In this document: positions 1 to 5,362 of the stretch, in pieces | Layout: each line of letters begins with the position of its first letter | Position numbering within the stretch: position 1 is the first letter of the stretch | DNA from: a virus | DNA: 40,514 bases | Direction: 5' to 3' (one strand) | Virus record (IMG/VR): IMGVR_UViG_3300005663_000105 | Location: 1-40,514 of that record | Program-made: the position numbers and the translations under genes | The notes under the pieces: model-generated | Told to the model about the DNA's origin: nothing | What the model saw: the letters and a program-made list of their open reading frames with translations, nothing else | The model's database searches: none

Positions 1-214
1 CTGATGTCATGGCGTTGAACTCATCGGCGGGAATGTCTCTGGTCACCCCGTCCACGGCGAAGTCAACTAGGTCGCCATTTTGCGCGAATTCAACGAACAG
101 CCGATGGCCTGATAGCGTGGAGCATGGCCATACGGCGCCCGGTCTATGCGCCCATCCATAGGTGTTTTTAGCGGATAGCCATAGCTTGGTAGTGTCGCCT
201 TGTTTTATCTTCAT
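1..214 (-). CDS. hypothetical protein, 3' end outside window
   Basis: Reading frame from an ATG at 212-214 running off the left edge after 71 codons. The protein begins MKIKQGDTTKLWLSAKN and has no motif I recognise. The start is set by an AGGAGG about 6-7 bases upstream, inside the sequence GGAGGATCGGTCATGA, which recurs at other genes of this minus-strand block. It is the most downstream gene visible in the block. Function unknown. Confidence 0.6.
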   Translation of the reverse strand, partial: MKIKQGDTTKLWLSAKNTYGWAHRPGAVWPCSTLSGHRLFVEFAQNGDLVDFAVDGVTRDIPADEFNAMTS

Positions 215-254
215 GACCGATCCTCCTTTAAATGTGGACAGTGTGATCGCCCTA

Positions 255-653
255 TCATAATCCTAACGCTTTAATATCGGTTTGACTCAGCTTAGCTATG
301 GCCGTATTCCTCGCTTTACTTAGCTTGACGGTGTCCTTTTCTCTTTCTATACGCTCTTGGTCAGCTGCTTCGTGGCGTTCCCACCATATCGCTAACAGCC
401 TGGCTTTTGGGTTGCGCCCATCATAAAGGATGGAATTCTTTTGTTCGTCGGTCATGCTACCTACCAAGGTACACAAGGTAACGACCATGTTCTTGAGCCG
501 CCGTCTGTCGCCATACATATCGGTTGCTGCTTTTTGCAGCCAATCTGGCACCTTCTGGCCGAGGCTTAACAGGGCATAGCGCAATCGTTGTGCGGTATCG
601 TGTGACTCTACCTCATCGTTGTGCGGTTCCATGTAACTGCAATCACAAGGCAT
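255..653 (-). CDS. hypothetical helical protein, 132 aa
   Basis: The protein is charged and probably all-helical, with a basic and acidic C-terminal half (for example WWERHEAADQERIERE). No family is recognised. A TTG two codons upstream would also open the frame, but it lies only 1 base from the AGGAGG at 661-666. The ATG at 651-653 sits 7 bases away, so I chose it. The AGGAGG overlaps the end of the upstream small membrane-protein gene, suggesting coupled translation. Function unknown. Confidence 0.65.
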   Translation of the reverse strand: MPCDCSYMEPHNDEVESHDTAQRLRYALLSLGQKVPDWLQKAATDMYGDRRRLKNMVVTLCTLVGSMTDEQKNSILYDGRNPKARLLAIWWERHEAADQERIEREKDTVKLSKARNTAIAKLSQTDIKALGL

Positions 654-664
654 ATTCAATCCTC

Positions 665-769
665 CTATTTATTTGTGATCCAATGAATTATTTTAATAAC
701 TCCCGTTACCCATATTATGACAACGGCGATTGCTCCGACAATTGCTAATAATTCCGTCAATTCACTCAT
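665..769 (-). CDS. small single-pass membrane protein, 34 aa
   Basis: MSELTELLAIVGAIAVVIIW opens a peptide that is mostly one hydrophobic helix (residues about 7-31), ending in a short polar tail TNK. It starts in the repeated context GGAGGATCGGTCATGA and overlaps the upstream gene by 4 bases (ATGA). It is too short for family assignment. Possible roles include a membrane-active accessory peptide or a small holin-like factor, but nothing in the sequence decides this. Confidence 0.6.
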   Translation of the reverse strand: MSELTELLAIVGAIAVVIIWVTGVIKIIHWITNK

Positions 770-882
770 GACCGATCCTCCAGTGCACGCTGTAGATCTT
801 TAGGTAAGTCTACGTACATCCAACCCTGGGCCATTAGCGATAACGCTTCCTCTTCCAAGCTGCTGAAATTGTTGTGTCTCAT
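766..882 (-). CDS. hypothetical protein, 38 aa
   Basis: Short acidic peptide beginning MRHNNFSSLEEEALSLMAQG. It overlaps both neighbours by 4 bases (ATGA on each side), so it is embedded in a translationally coupled chain. The upstream sequence GAGGGATGAGTC can serve as ribosome-binding site. No motif recognised. The support comes from the precise double overlap, not from similarity. Confidence 0.5.
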   Translation of the reverse strand: MRHNNFSSLEEEALSLMAQGWMYVDLPKDLQRALEDRS

Positions 883-1043
883 GACTCATCCCTCGGTGTG
901 ACCGAAACAAAGTAAGTAGTTCCACAATTGGTACATGTGCGTACGTATCTATGATACCCGTCACCGTACATGGTGTCTATTTCAGATTCTTGTATATGCC
1001 CAGTTTTGGCACAATGTGGACAACCTACGGGCTTATCACTCAT
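879..1043 (-). CDS. zinc-ribbon protein, 54 aa
   Basis: The sequence shows CPHC at residues 8-11 and CTNC at residues 37-40, followed by a beta-like GTTYFVSV strand. This is a minimal two-knuckle zinc ribbon, a common form in small phage proteins that bind nucleic acid or protein partners. It starts in the repeated AGAGGATCGGTCATGA context and its stop overlaps the next gene by 4 bases. The exact role is unknown. Confidence 0.65.
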   Translation of the reverse strand: MSDKPVGCPHCAKTGHIQESEIDTMYGDGYHRYVRTCTNCGTTYFVSVTPRDES

Positions 1044-1153
1044 GACCGATCCTCTAAAAAGGTTAGTTGGTTGCTATGTGTATCCTGCTGCACGTAGTAT
1101 ATCCCCTTTCACTATAAAGTATACGCGACAAATCGCGACATTGCAAGGATTAT

Positions 1154-1360
1154 TCACAAACCTAGTACTTTGGCAGTGTATTTTTCGATTGCAGCCCAAT
1201 TTGCTTCATCCCGAGTCAGCACATTTATAACGGGAATATCGAGCCTCCAGTACTGGCCCTTGGTGATGACGGCTGAAAAACCTAGGAAATTACCTTTCCA
1301 ATATCGGCGTTTGGTGACTATTTTATACCCATCAACATGAATTGTTCGTTGGTTCGCCAT
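1154..1360 (-). CDS. hypothetical protein, 68 aa
   Basis: Basic N-terminal half (MANQRTIHVDGYKIVTKRRY) and a mixed C-terminal half. AGGAGA lies 8 bases before the ATG and gives good start support. No recognised domain. The 110 bases between this gene and the next downstream gene show no further reading frame that I trust. Confidence 0.6.
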   Translation of the reverse strand: MANQRTIHVDGYKIVTKRRYWKGNFLGFSAVITKGQYWRLDIPVINVLTRDEANWAAIEKYTAKVLGL

Positions 1361-1372
1361 GATTAATGTCTC

Positions 1373-1489
1373 CTAGTTGCAGTTGGTTGCCCACCCCACA
1401 AAAGCCATGACTATTCCCGCAAAGCACATGAGGAATGCCAAGATCATAAGTGCGATACTCCAAGGATTATCTGTTCTGTACGGTTCCAT
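1373..1489 (-). CDS. small membrane protein, 38 aa
   Basis: MEPYRTDNPW is followed by a hydrophobic stretch of about 22 residues (residues 11-33) and a short tail ATNCN. This is a single predicted transmembrane helix. The ribosome-binding site is weak (AGGAATTGGGGCGACT). It lies between the D5-like winged-helix gene and the 68-aa gene, in the same direction. Function unknown. Confidence 0.5.
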   Translation of the reverse strand: MEPYRTDNPWSIALMILAFLMCFAGIVMAFVGWATNCN

Positions 1490-1507
1490 AGTCGCCCCAA
1501 TTCCTGT

Positions 1508-1873
1508 TTATTCTCTGAATTTAACCCCGACGAAACAGCGCTGGGGTTTTCCCTCATACCGAGCTACTTTGGTTTCGAGACCACAGTATTTCTTGGCTTC
1601 GCGCCCGATTTTGGCGTTTGTCTTGAGGCCAAATCGCGAATCCTGTGTCTCCAGGTAAGCTCTGTATCGCTCCCTGAAGGCTCGTTTACTGATTCGATCC
1701 CCAACTTCACCAGTTATCTCACAGAAGGCATTACAGAAGACCTGAACGGCCTTCAGCGGCCTGCCAAGGCTTGGCTTGAAGTAGTTTTCATCCATGGGGG
1801 TCAGTTTCACGTCTGTGCGGCCCATCAGGTGTTCGATAATCACGGTCGTGTCTGTTTCGAGTAGGTATTTCAT
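1508..1873 (-). CDS. stand-alone D5-type winged-helix protein, 121 aa
   Basis: From residue 43 on, the protein reads as the winged helix usually fused to the C-terminus of phage D5-like primase-helicases: a helix (VFCNAFCEITGE), a basic helix (SKRAFRERYRAYLETQ), then a 'GLKTNAKIGREAKKYCGLET' recognition region and a final strand CFVGVKF. It is encoded alone, far from the primase-helicase at 31149-33485, which carries its own C-terminal wing. I infer a DNA-binding role, perhaps origin recognition or an autoregulator. A longer frame exists upstream, but ATG at 1871-1873 has GGAGGACCGATC directly in front and overlaps the upstream stop by 4 bases. This is a similarity by eye, not a search result. 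Confidence 0.6.
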   Translation of the reverse strand: MKYLLETDTTVIIEHLMGRTDVKLTPMDENYFKPSLGRPLKAVQVFCNAFCEITGEVGDRISKRAFRERYRAYLETQDSRFGLKTNAKIGREAKKYCGLETKVARYEGKPQRCFVGVKFRE

Positions 1874-2088
1874 GATCGGTCCTCCTCTTCCTTTACCACA
1901 TCTTTTAACAGGCCCTCTATGACCGCCAGTCTTCTTTTGAGACACCCCAACCCGCCTCGCAGGTTATATCGTACTGCGGGCTTTAGCGCGACGTACGCCT
2001 TTCTCAACTTGTCGTAGGCCTCTTGAATATCGTCTTGTTCACTCATCAATTCTTCTATTGCCGCCGGCGTCATCATTATCATCAACAT
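1870..2088 (-). CDS. hypothetical helical protein, 72 aa
   Basis: Starts MLMIMMTPAAIEELMSEQDD and continues as a probable coiled or helical protein with a basic middle (RYNLRGGLGCLKRRL) and acidic end. Upstream ATGs exist, but GGAG spaced 7 bases from the ATG at 2086-2088 favours this start. It is the first gene after the promoter at 2210-2238, leaving a leader of about 115 bases. Function unknown. Confidence 0.55.
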   Translation of the reverse strand: MLMIMMTPAAIEELMSEQDDIQEAYDKLRKAYVALKPAVRYNLRGGLGCLKRRLAVIEGLLKDVVKEEEDRS

Positions 2089-2209
2089 TGTTATACTCCA
2101 ATCGTTGTTTTTAGCCCAATAATCCATGTATAACATTTTAAGTGTAGGCCTGCGCTATACTTAAAGGCCGTTACGTTACGGTTATTTAAAACTACTCCTC
2201 TTCTCCACT

Positions 2210-2238
2210 ATTATATAAAGTAAGAGCGCAAATGTCAA
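2210..2238 (-). promoter_or_regulatory. consensus sigma-70-type promoter, minus strand
   Basis: On the minus strand TTGACA (2238-2233) is separated by exactly 17 bases from TATAAT (2215-2210). Both hexamers match the bacterial housekeeping consensus. It would drive the small genes 2088 to 1. Confidence 0.85.
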
Positions 2239-2265
2239 TACTTGTATTTACCGTTCTTACTTTAT
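2215..2265. promoter_or_regulatory. 11-bp inverted repeat around the promoter (operator candidate)
   Basis: ATAAAGTAAGA at 2215-2225 is perfectly complementary to TCTTACTTTAT at 2255-2265, with 29 bases between. The left arm touches the -10 box and the -35 box lies between the arms. This is the geometry expected for repressor binding or looping over the promoter. Confidence 0.55.
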
Positions 2266-2723
2266 CTTTCATAGGCCAGTGAGAGAAAGTAAATACCCAT
2301 AACATAACACTCTTTAAAGTTTAATATTAATGATCAGCGTAACAAACCGGCGCTTATAGCTCGTTAGGGCATATTCGGGGTGTAACATCTCGTTTTTACT
2401 CATAAGCCCTTGTGCCCATTGTGTTTATACCTCTTATACGTTCATAGGGCTGTTTCTCACCCGATATACAAGCTGTCCAATGTGTTCAAACTGTCAAGTG
2501 GTGAGCGGTCTAATCAAATGTGAGAGCGCGAGGAAGCCCCGGAAATCGTATGCGCGTTTCGTCAATTCGTATGCGCCTTTACCAATTTGAAAGTTTGTAC
2601 AGTTTGGACAAGGTCGCTTTTGGTAGACGGAGTATAGTGATTTTCTATACAGTTTATACAGTTTGAACAGTTCGAACAATCGTTGTTGTTATACTATTGC
2701 CCGCACAATCGTCATAATCGCTG
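2266..2723. other. AT-rich non-coding region
   Basis: About 460 bases without a convincing gene, between two minus-strand gene groups. Contents: a further AAAGTAA copy near 2285, a CTTTAAAG palindrome near 2313, the iteron-like repeats at 2483-2678, and the palindromic 16-mer at 2701-2716. A minus-strand frame at 2494-2679 contains a CPNC pair but has only a TTG start and no ribosome-binding site, so I do not call it a gene. The region is a candidate origin or control region. Confidence 0.4.
2483..2678. repeat. iteron-like 12-bp repeats (consensus ACAGTTTGAACA)
   Basis: Copies: ACAGTTTGGACA (2599-2610), ACAGTTTATACA (2649-2660), ACAGTTTGAACA (2658-2669), ACAGTTCGAACA (2667-2678), and an inverted perfect copy TGTTCAAACTGT (2483-2494). 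The last three overlap with a 9-bp period. Repeats of this kind bind initiator or repressor proteins at origins and control regions. Confidence 0.6.
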
Positions 2724-3026
2724 TCATGCGACACCGCCGTTTCCGTTGTTTTGGCGCAGCAGCACCATATCGGCGGTGATGGTGCCAACGGTGTCCCTGT
2801 TCTCAGTCTCGCATACTGCAATATAGTCCCCCACCGATTTGGTGGCCCATAGCCAATGGTCCAGGGTGCCTTCATTCATATCCGTTTCTACGTAGATCTG
2901 ACATAAGCCCAAATCCTCGCGGTATTGGCCAAAAAATTGGCAAGCCCTTACGTTTTTGCGCCTGCCTAGTAATCTGATAGTCTTATTAACGTTATGTGTT
3001 TCGTGGTCAATGATAAATGCACTCAT
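2724..3026 (-). CDS. hypothetical protein, 100 aa
   Basis: Mixed alpha/beta protein starting MSAFIIDHETHNVNKTIRLL, with aromatic residues in the middle (LDHWLWATKSVGDYIAVCE). GGAG lies 6 bases from the ATG. It is the last gene of the 3700-2724 minus-strand group. Just after its stop comes the palindromic 16-mer also found at 4405. No family recognised. Confidence 0.65.
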   Translation of the reverse strand: MSAFIIDHETHNVNKTIRLLGRRKNVRACQFFGQYREDLGLCQIYVETDMNEGTLDHWLWATKSVGDYIAVCETENRDTVGTITADMVLLRQNNGNGGVA

Positions 3027-3062
3027 AATGGTCTCCGATTTGTGATATCTTCCGATCTGGGG

Positions 3063-3158
3063 CTAGCACATGGCAACGTATGCCGCGATGGCGAGTACGA
3101 TGATGCGGGGCCACTCTGATTGTCTGTACAGCAACACCGATTCCCTGAACATGCTCAC
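3063..3158 (-). CDS. small membrane protein, 31 aa, GTG start
   Basis: A short polar N-terminus (SMFRESVLLYRQSEWPR) precedes a hydrophobic helix IIVLAIAAYVAMC that ends the protein. The start GTG is 8 bases after GGAG and overlaps the upstream stop as GTGA. Probably a tail-anchored or single-pass peptide. Function unknown. Confidence 0.5.
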   Translation of the reverse strand: MSMFRESVLLYRQSEWPRIIVLAIAAYVAMC

Positions 3159-3298
3159 GATGTCTTCTCCAATTCTGCTAATGTCTCGTCCAGTTCCGCG
3201 ATCAAGTCACTTGTCCGCTCCTCGTCTCGCCACGGCCACCTACCCCGCGCAAAGTCTGAATTTAGTAAGTCTTTAACTATCTCTCTTAGTGTTCTCAT
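3155..3298 (-). CDS. hypothetical protein, 47 aa
   Basis: MRTLREIVKDLLNSDFARGR starts a small helical protein ending in an acidic helix (DLIAELDETLAELEKTS). A longer frame exists upstream, but AGGAGG lies 6 bases before the ATG at 3296-3298, which also overlaps the upstream stop by 4 bases. It sits in a chain of four genes joined by 4-base overlaps. Confidence 0.6.
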   Translation of the reverse strand: MRTLREIVKDLLNSDFARGRWPWRDEERTSDLIAELDETLAELEKTS

Positions 3299-3429
3299 GA
3301 TGCGCCTCCTAATATCCATCCGATGCTTAGCAGCACGCCGATCCCTTGGCATGTCCAGCGAAACAGGATCTCACCGATACTGTCGTCACCGAATGCACTG
3401 CGCCGTAGGGTGTGCCAGTCTATGTTCAT
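3295..3429 (-). CDS. hypothetical protein, 44 aa
   Basis: MNIDWHTLRRSAFGDDSIGE followed by a moderately hydrophobic C-terminus (GIGVLLSIGWILGG), perhaps membrane-associated. It overlaps both neighbours by 4 bases. The ribosome-binding site is weak (GGGGAAATCGT), so translation probably depends on coupling to the upstream gene. Confidence 0.5.
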   Translation of the reverse strand: MNIDWHTLRRSAFGDDSIGEILFRWTCQGIGVLLSIGWILGGAS

Positions 3430-3506
3430 ACGATTTCCCCGAGGATGAGGTATATCAAATAATCAACGTCCATGTTGAGGTAATCGTCATCAGTGAGCGT
3501 TTTCAT
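3426..3506 (-). CDS. micro-protein, 26 aa
   Basis: MKTLTDDDYLNMDVDYLIYL then ILGEIV. It begins in the context GGGGATCGGATCATGA, a variant of the start cassette repeated in this block, and its stop overlaps the next start by 4 bases. Too short for any assignment. The start context and coupling are the evidence. Confidence 0.45.
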   Translation of the reverse strand: MKTLTDDDYLNMDVDYLIYLILGEIV

Positions 3507-3536
3507 GATCCGATCCCCTAAGTAATTACACGTAGA

Positions 3537-3698
3537 CTAGTACCCTAGCCATTTGTATAGCTCCACCCAACTCATGTCGGGTGTCTCGTCGTATCTGTCG
3601 ATCAGTTGGTGTTCCATCAAGATAGCCGCGTTCCGCTGGGCAGTGCGGGATACCCCGCATATGTCCAGTGCCGCTGCCTGTTCTATTGAGTCCATCAT
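3537..3698 (-). CDS. hypothetical protein, 53 aa
   Basis: MMDSIEQAAALDICGVSRTA and onward looks like a small helical protein, perhaps with a weak helix-turn-helix flavour (AAALDICGVSRTAQRNAAIL). I cannot confirm that. GGAG at 3706-3709 is 7 bases from the ATG at 3696-3698. A longer frame starts further upstream, but it would span the promoter at 3747-3774. First gene of this minus-strand group. Confidence 0.5.
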   Translation of the reverse strand: MMDSIEQAAALDICGVSRTAQRNAAILMEHQLIDRYDETPDMSWVELYKWLGY

Positions 3699-3746
3699 GA
3701 TATCACTCCGATGCCCCACCATGGGGCTGTCTATCGTTGTACTCAT

Positions 3747-3774
3747 AGTATACACACTGGTGGGTGATGTGCAA
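3747..3774 (-). promoter_or_regulatory. likely sigma-70-type promoter, minus strand
   Basis: TTGCAC (3774-3769) and TATACT (3752-3747) on the minus strand, 16 bases apart. It faces the small genes from 3698 leftwards and is divergent from the plus-strand promoter at 3800. Confidence 0.6.
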
Positions 3775-3799
3775 ATGGGTAGGCAAAAAAACTTTGCGC

Positions 3800-3828
3800 T
3801 TGACATGGGCGCGTGCGTGTGCTATGCT
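3800..3828 (+). promoter_or_regulatory. sigma-70-type promoter
   Basis: TTGACA at 3800-3805, 17-base spacer, TATGCT at 3823-3828. The expected start of transcription is near 3835, directly in front of an ATG at 3836. Confidence 0.7.
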
Positions 3829-3835
3829 TTAAGGG

Positions 3836-3970
3836 ATGGCCGCGATAGAGGGGCATGCGCTGTGTAGAGGGGGTAGGGCCTGGCCCTTGAACGGGCTCCA
3901 TCGCGGACTTAAGGTACGTACTCTGGACCTCGCACGCTTGAATAAAAAATATATTTTTCTCTTGACATAG
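3836..3970 (+). CDS. possible leaderless 44-aa gene or structured leader RNA
   Basis: The ATG lies 7 bases after the -10 box, so a transcript from 3800 would start at or next to it. The frame encodes MAAIEGHALCRGGRAWPLNG and on to TAG at 3968-3970, overlapping the next promoter. The same RNA can fold: CCGCGAT (3840-3846) pairs with ATCGCGG (3900-3906), and AGGGCC/GGCCCT lies inside. Coding or structural RNA cannot be decided from the sequence. Confidence 0.3.
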   Translation: MAAIEGHALCRGGRAWPLNGLHRGLKVRTLDLARLNKKYIFLLT

Positions 3971-3989
3971 CCCGTGGGTGGGGTATAAT
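3962..3989 (+). promoter_or_regulatory. sigma-70-type promoter
   Basis: TTGACA at 3962-3967, 16-base spacer, TATAAT at 3984-3989, both perfect hexamers. An AT-rich tract (AAAAAATATATTTTT) lies just upstream and may act as an UP element. The ATG of the next gene begins 6 bases after the -10 box. Confidence 0.8.
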
Positions 3990-3995
3990 AGGTAG

Positions 3996-4193
3996 ATGGA
4001 CAATCGGTCGTACGAAGAGATCTGCGGGTTCACATGTGTAGAGGCTACAGCCTATTTGAAGGGCGTCGGCTTGTGGGAACGTACCAAGGAGGAAGACGGT
4101 TATACGATCGTGGAGACCGCGAGGCGTCATAAAGCGAAAGTCGACGGCTTAGTATGGTGTAATGAAGAGAGGCGCTATATAGACTCGGCATAG
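3996..4193 (+). CDS. hypothetical protein, 65 aa, probably leaderless
   Basis: MDNRSYEEICGFTCVEATAY opens a small charged protein with no family I know. The ATG lies exactly where transcription from the 3962 promoter should begin, and there is no ribosome-binding site. No in-frame ATG follows. Leaderless translation, or translation from the longer 3800 transcript, are the options. It heads the plus-strand early block. Confidence 0.6.
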   Translation: MDNRSYEEICGFTCVEATAYLKGVGLWERTKEEDGYTIVETARRHKAKVDGLVWCNEERRYIDSA

Positions 4194-4210
4194 AAAGGTA
4201 GGGCAGACAG

Positions 4211-4399
4211 ATGAGTAAGACCATAGCTGAAGAGAGAAGAGAAGAATCTGACCAACGGCTGATTGACAATGGCACGATATGCCGGGTAGGTGGGCACCAG
4301 TGGGTCAACACCACAGGGCACAGAACTGCGGATGATTTCACGCGGCGCAGGCATTGTTTGACTTGCCTGAAGTGCGAGAAACTCGAATGGCATGAATAG
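4211..4399 (+). CDS. small zinc-finger-like protein, 62 aa
   Basis: C24 and H29 (in CRVGGHQW) followed by the cluster RHCLTCLKCEKLEWHE near the C-terminus suggest one treble-clef or ribbon-type zinc site. The N-terminus is a charged helix (IAEERREESDQRLID). The start context GGTAGGGCAGACAGATG belongs to the family of starts used in the plus-strand blocks. Function unknown, possibly nucleic-acid binding. Confidence 0.6.
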   Translation: MSKTIAEERREESDQRLIDNGTICRVGGHQWVNTTGHRTADDFTRRRHCLTCLKCEKLEWHE

Positions 4400-4404
4400 A
4401 TTAT

Positions 4405-4420
4405 CCGCATAATCGTCATA
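4405..4420 (+). repeat. 16-mer shared with 2701-2716
   Basis: CCGCATAATCGTCATA here and CCGCACAATCGTCATA at 2701-2716 agree at 15 of 16 positions. Each lies a few bases after a gene end and includes or overlaps a short palindrome (ATTATcCGCATAAT here). Possible protein-binding site. Confidence 0.4.
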
Positions 4421-4428
4421 TCTAATAC

Positions 4429-4459
4429 AATTTGCATGAAAATAATTTAATTTGCAGGA
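4429..4459 (+). promoter_or_regulatory. direct repeats upstream of promoter
   Basis: AATTTGCATGA (4429-4439) and AATTTGCAGGA (4449-4459) are 20 bp apart, about two helical turns, and end 19 bases before the -35 box at 4479. This is the expected position for an activator or repressor pair. Confidence 0.4.
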
Positions 4460-4478
4460 TTATGTGGACAGATTTCTC

Positions 4479-4506
4479 TTGACATCACAGAATGAAGTGG
4501 TATAAT
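4479..4506 (+). promoter_or_regulatory. sigma-70-type promoter
   Basis: TTGACA at 4479-4484, 16-base spacer, TATAAT at 4501-4506. Unlike the promoter at 3962, a ribosome-binding site (GGAGGG) fits between the likely start of transcription and the ATG at 4527. Confidence 0.8.
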
Positions 4507-4526
4507 GAATAGAGGAGGGTAGGCAG

Positions 4527-4811
4527 ATGGAAACGTCAAAGGATGTTCAGGCGATATTGCTGACAAGGAGAAAGAGTGACGGGAAGTTCCTTCGGTTACA
4601 CGATGACGGAATCTGTACAGACTATAAATTCGTTGACAGTCCGTTAGAGGCGACCATAAAAGAGCCGACGGATATATATGACTGGCAGTATCCCCACAAA
4701 GCGTCGTATTATTACGAGAATTCCGATCGAGCGCGAGATTATTGGATAAAGGGATGCAATATGGCGTCTTACACCATTATAACAGAGCGGGTAGCGTGTG
4801 GGGCGGAATAA
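4527..4811 (+). CDS. hypothetical protein, 94 aa
   Basis: Begins METSKDVQAILLTRRKSDGK and is tyrosine-rich towards the end (YPHKASYYYENSDRARDYW). GAGGAGGG precedes the ATG by 6-7 bases. First gene after the 4479 promoter. No recognised domain. A substrate-mimic or host-takeover role is possible but unsupported. Confidence 0.65.
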   Translation: METSKDVQAILLTRRKSDGKFLRLHDDGICTDYKFVDSPLEATIKEPTDIYDWQYPHKASYYYENSDRARDYWIKGCNMASYTIITERVACGAE

Positions 4812-4827
4812 GCGGGAGGGCAGAGAG

Positions 4828-5049
4828 ATGATTTTTATGGCGGCGAGGCACTATGATTTGATCTATACCACCACTGAAGACCTGTTGACTGGAAATGTAG
4901 AATTGAGTGACGCTCAAGCGGTGGAAATGCACTACCTAATGGGTAGAAGCACGATAGATATATGTACGGAGGCGAATTTGAAGAATGCCGAGGCGTTATA
5001 TAATGCAGCGAAGGAACGTTATAGCAAGCATTTGGAGGCAATTCGATAG
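4828..5049 (+). CDS. hypothetical protein, 73 aa
   Basis: MIFMAARHYDLIYTTTEDLL starts a mostly helical protein. A frame opening at 4798 would overlap the previous gene, but GGGAGGG at 4813-4820 fits the ATG at 4828. It follows the 94-aa gene in what looks like one operon. Function unknown. Confidence 0.6.
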   Translation: MIFMAARHYDLIYTTTEDLLTGNVELSDAQAVEMHYLMGRSTIDICTEANLKNAEALYNAAKERYSKHLEAIR

Positions 5050-5191
5050 CGGGAGGGGATACCGGCACAGGACACGTGCGCCAAAAAGAGCCCTTGCAAG
5101 GTGCTGATATCTTTCTTATCGTTTTACAGTATGAACAAATTGGGGAGTAGGGGATACGGTCTACCGAAACCCAGGGACGTTGACGCTGGCT

Positions 5192-5362
5192 ATGTGCCCT
5201 GTAAGGACCACCCTAGGAGGAACCCTGCAAGAACGTGGGCGAGTGTACCGCGACGGCGGATGGTACCGTGGGGAGGGACAACGTTGGGTAATCCCACACC
5301 CTCCCCGACATTTTTATACTTTAGATAATTTGATTCGGGGGCAGACAGATGAAGACGAATGA
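5192..5362 (+). CDS. doubtful 56-aa gene over a terminator
   Basis: The frame encodes MCPVRTTLGGTLQERGRVYR and on to a tail RGQTDEDE that overlaps the next gene by 14 bases. The composition looks protein-like (WYRGEGQRWVIPHPPRHFY), and an AGGAGG occurs near 5217, but only a CTG or GTG fits it. The frame runs through the terminator hairpin at 5270-5315, which argues against it. The rest of 5050-5190 holds only a 24-codon GTG frame (5076-5150) that I do not trust. Confidence 0.3.
   Translation: MCPVRTTLGGTLQERGRVYRDGGWYRGEGQRWVIPHPPRHFYTLDNLIRGQTDEDE
5270..5315 (+). terminator. rho-independent terminator
   Basis: GGGGAGGG (5270-5277) pairs with CCCTCCCC (5299-5306), with an inner TGGG/CCCA stem, followed after 4 bases by TTTTT (5311-5315). 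It closes the transcript from the 4479 promoter, with read-through presumably feeding the next genes. Confidence 0.65.

Noticed and set aside
2405-2451. AGCCCT/AGGGCT inverted repeat as terminator
   Set aside because: Only 6 bp with a 35-base loop and no T-run on either strand.
2494-2679. 61-codon minus-strand frame with a CPNC pair
   Set aside because: Only a TTG start, no ribosome-binding site, and its N-terminal codons are the iteron-like repeats themselves.
5076-5150. 24-codon GTG frame between small early genes
   Set aside because: Poorly spaced ribosome-binding site and too short to support; noted only because the region is otherwise empty.
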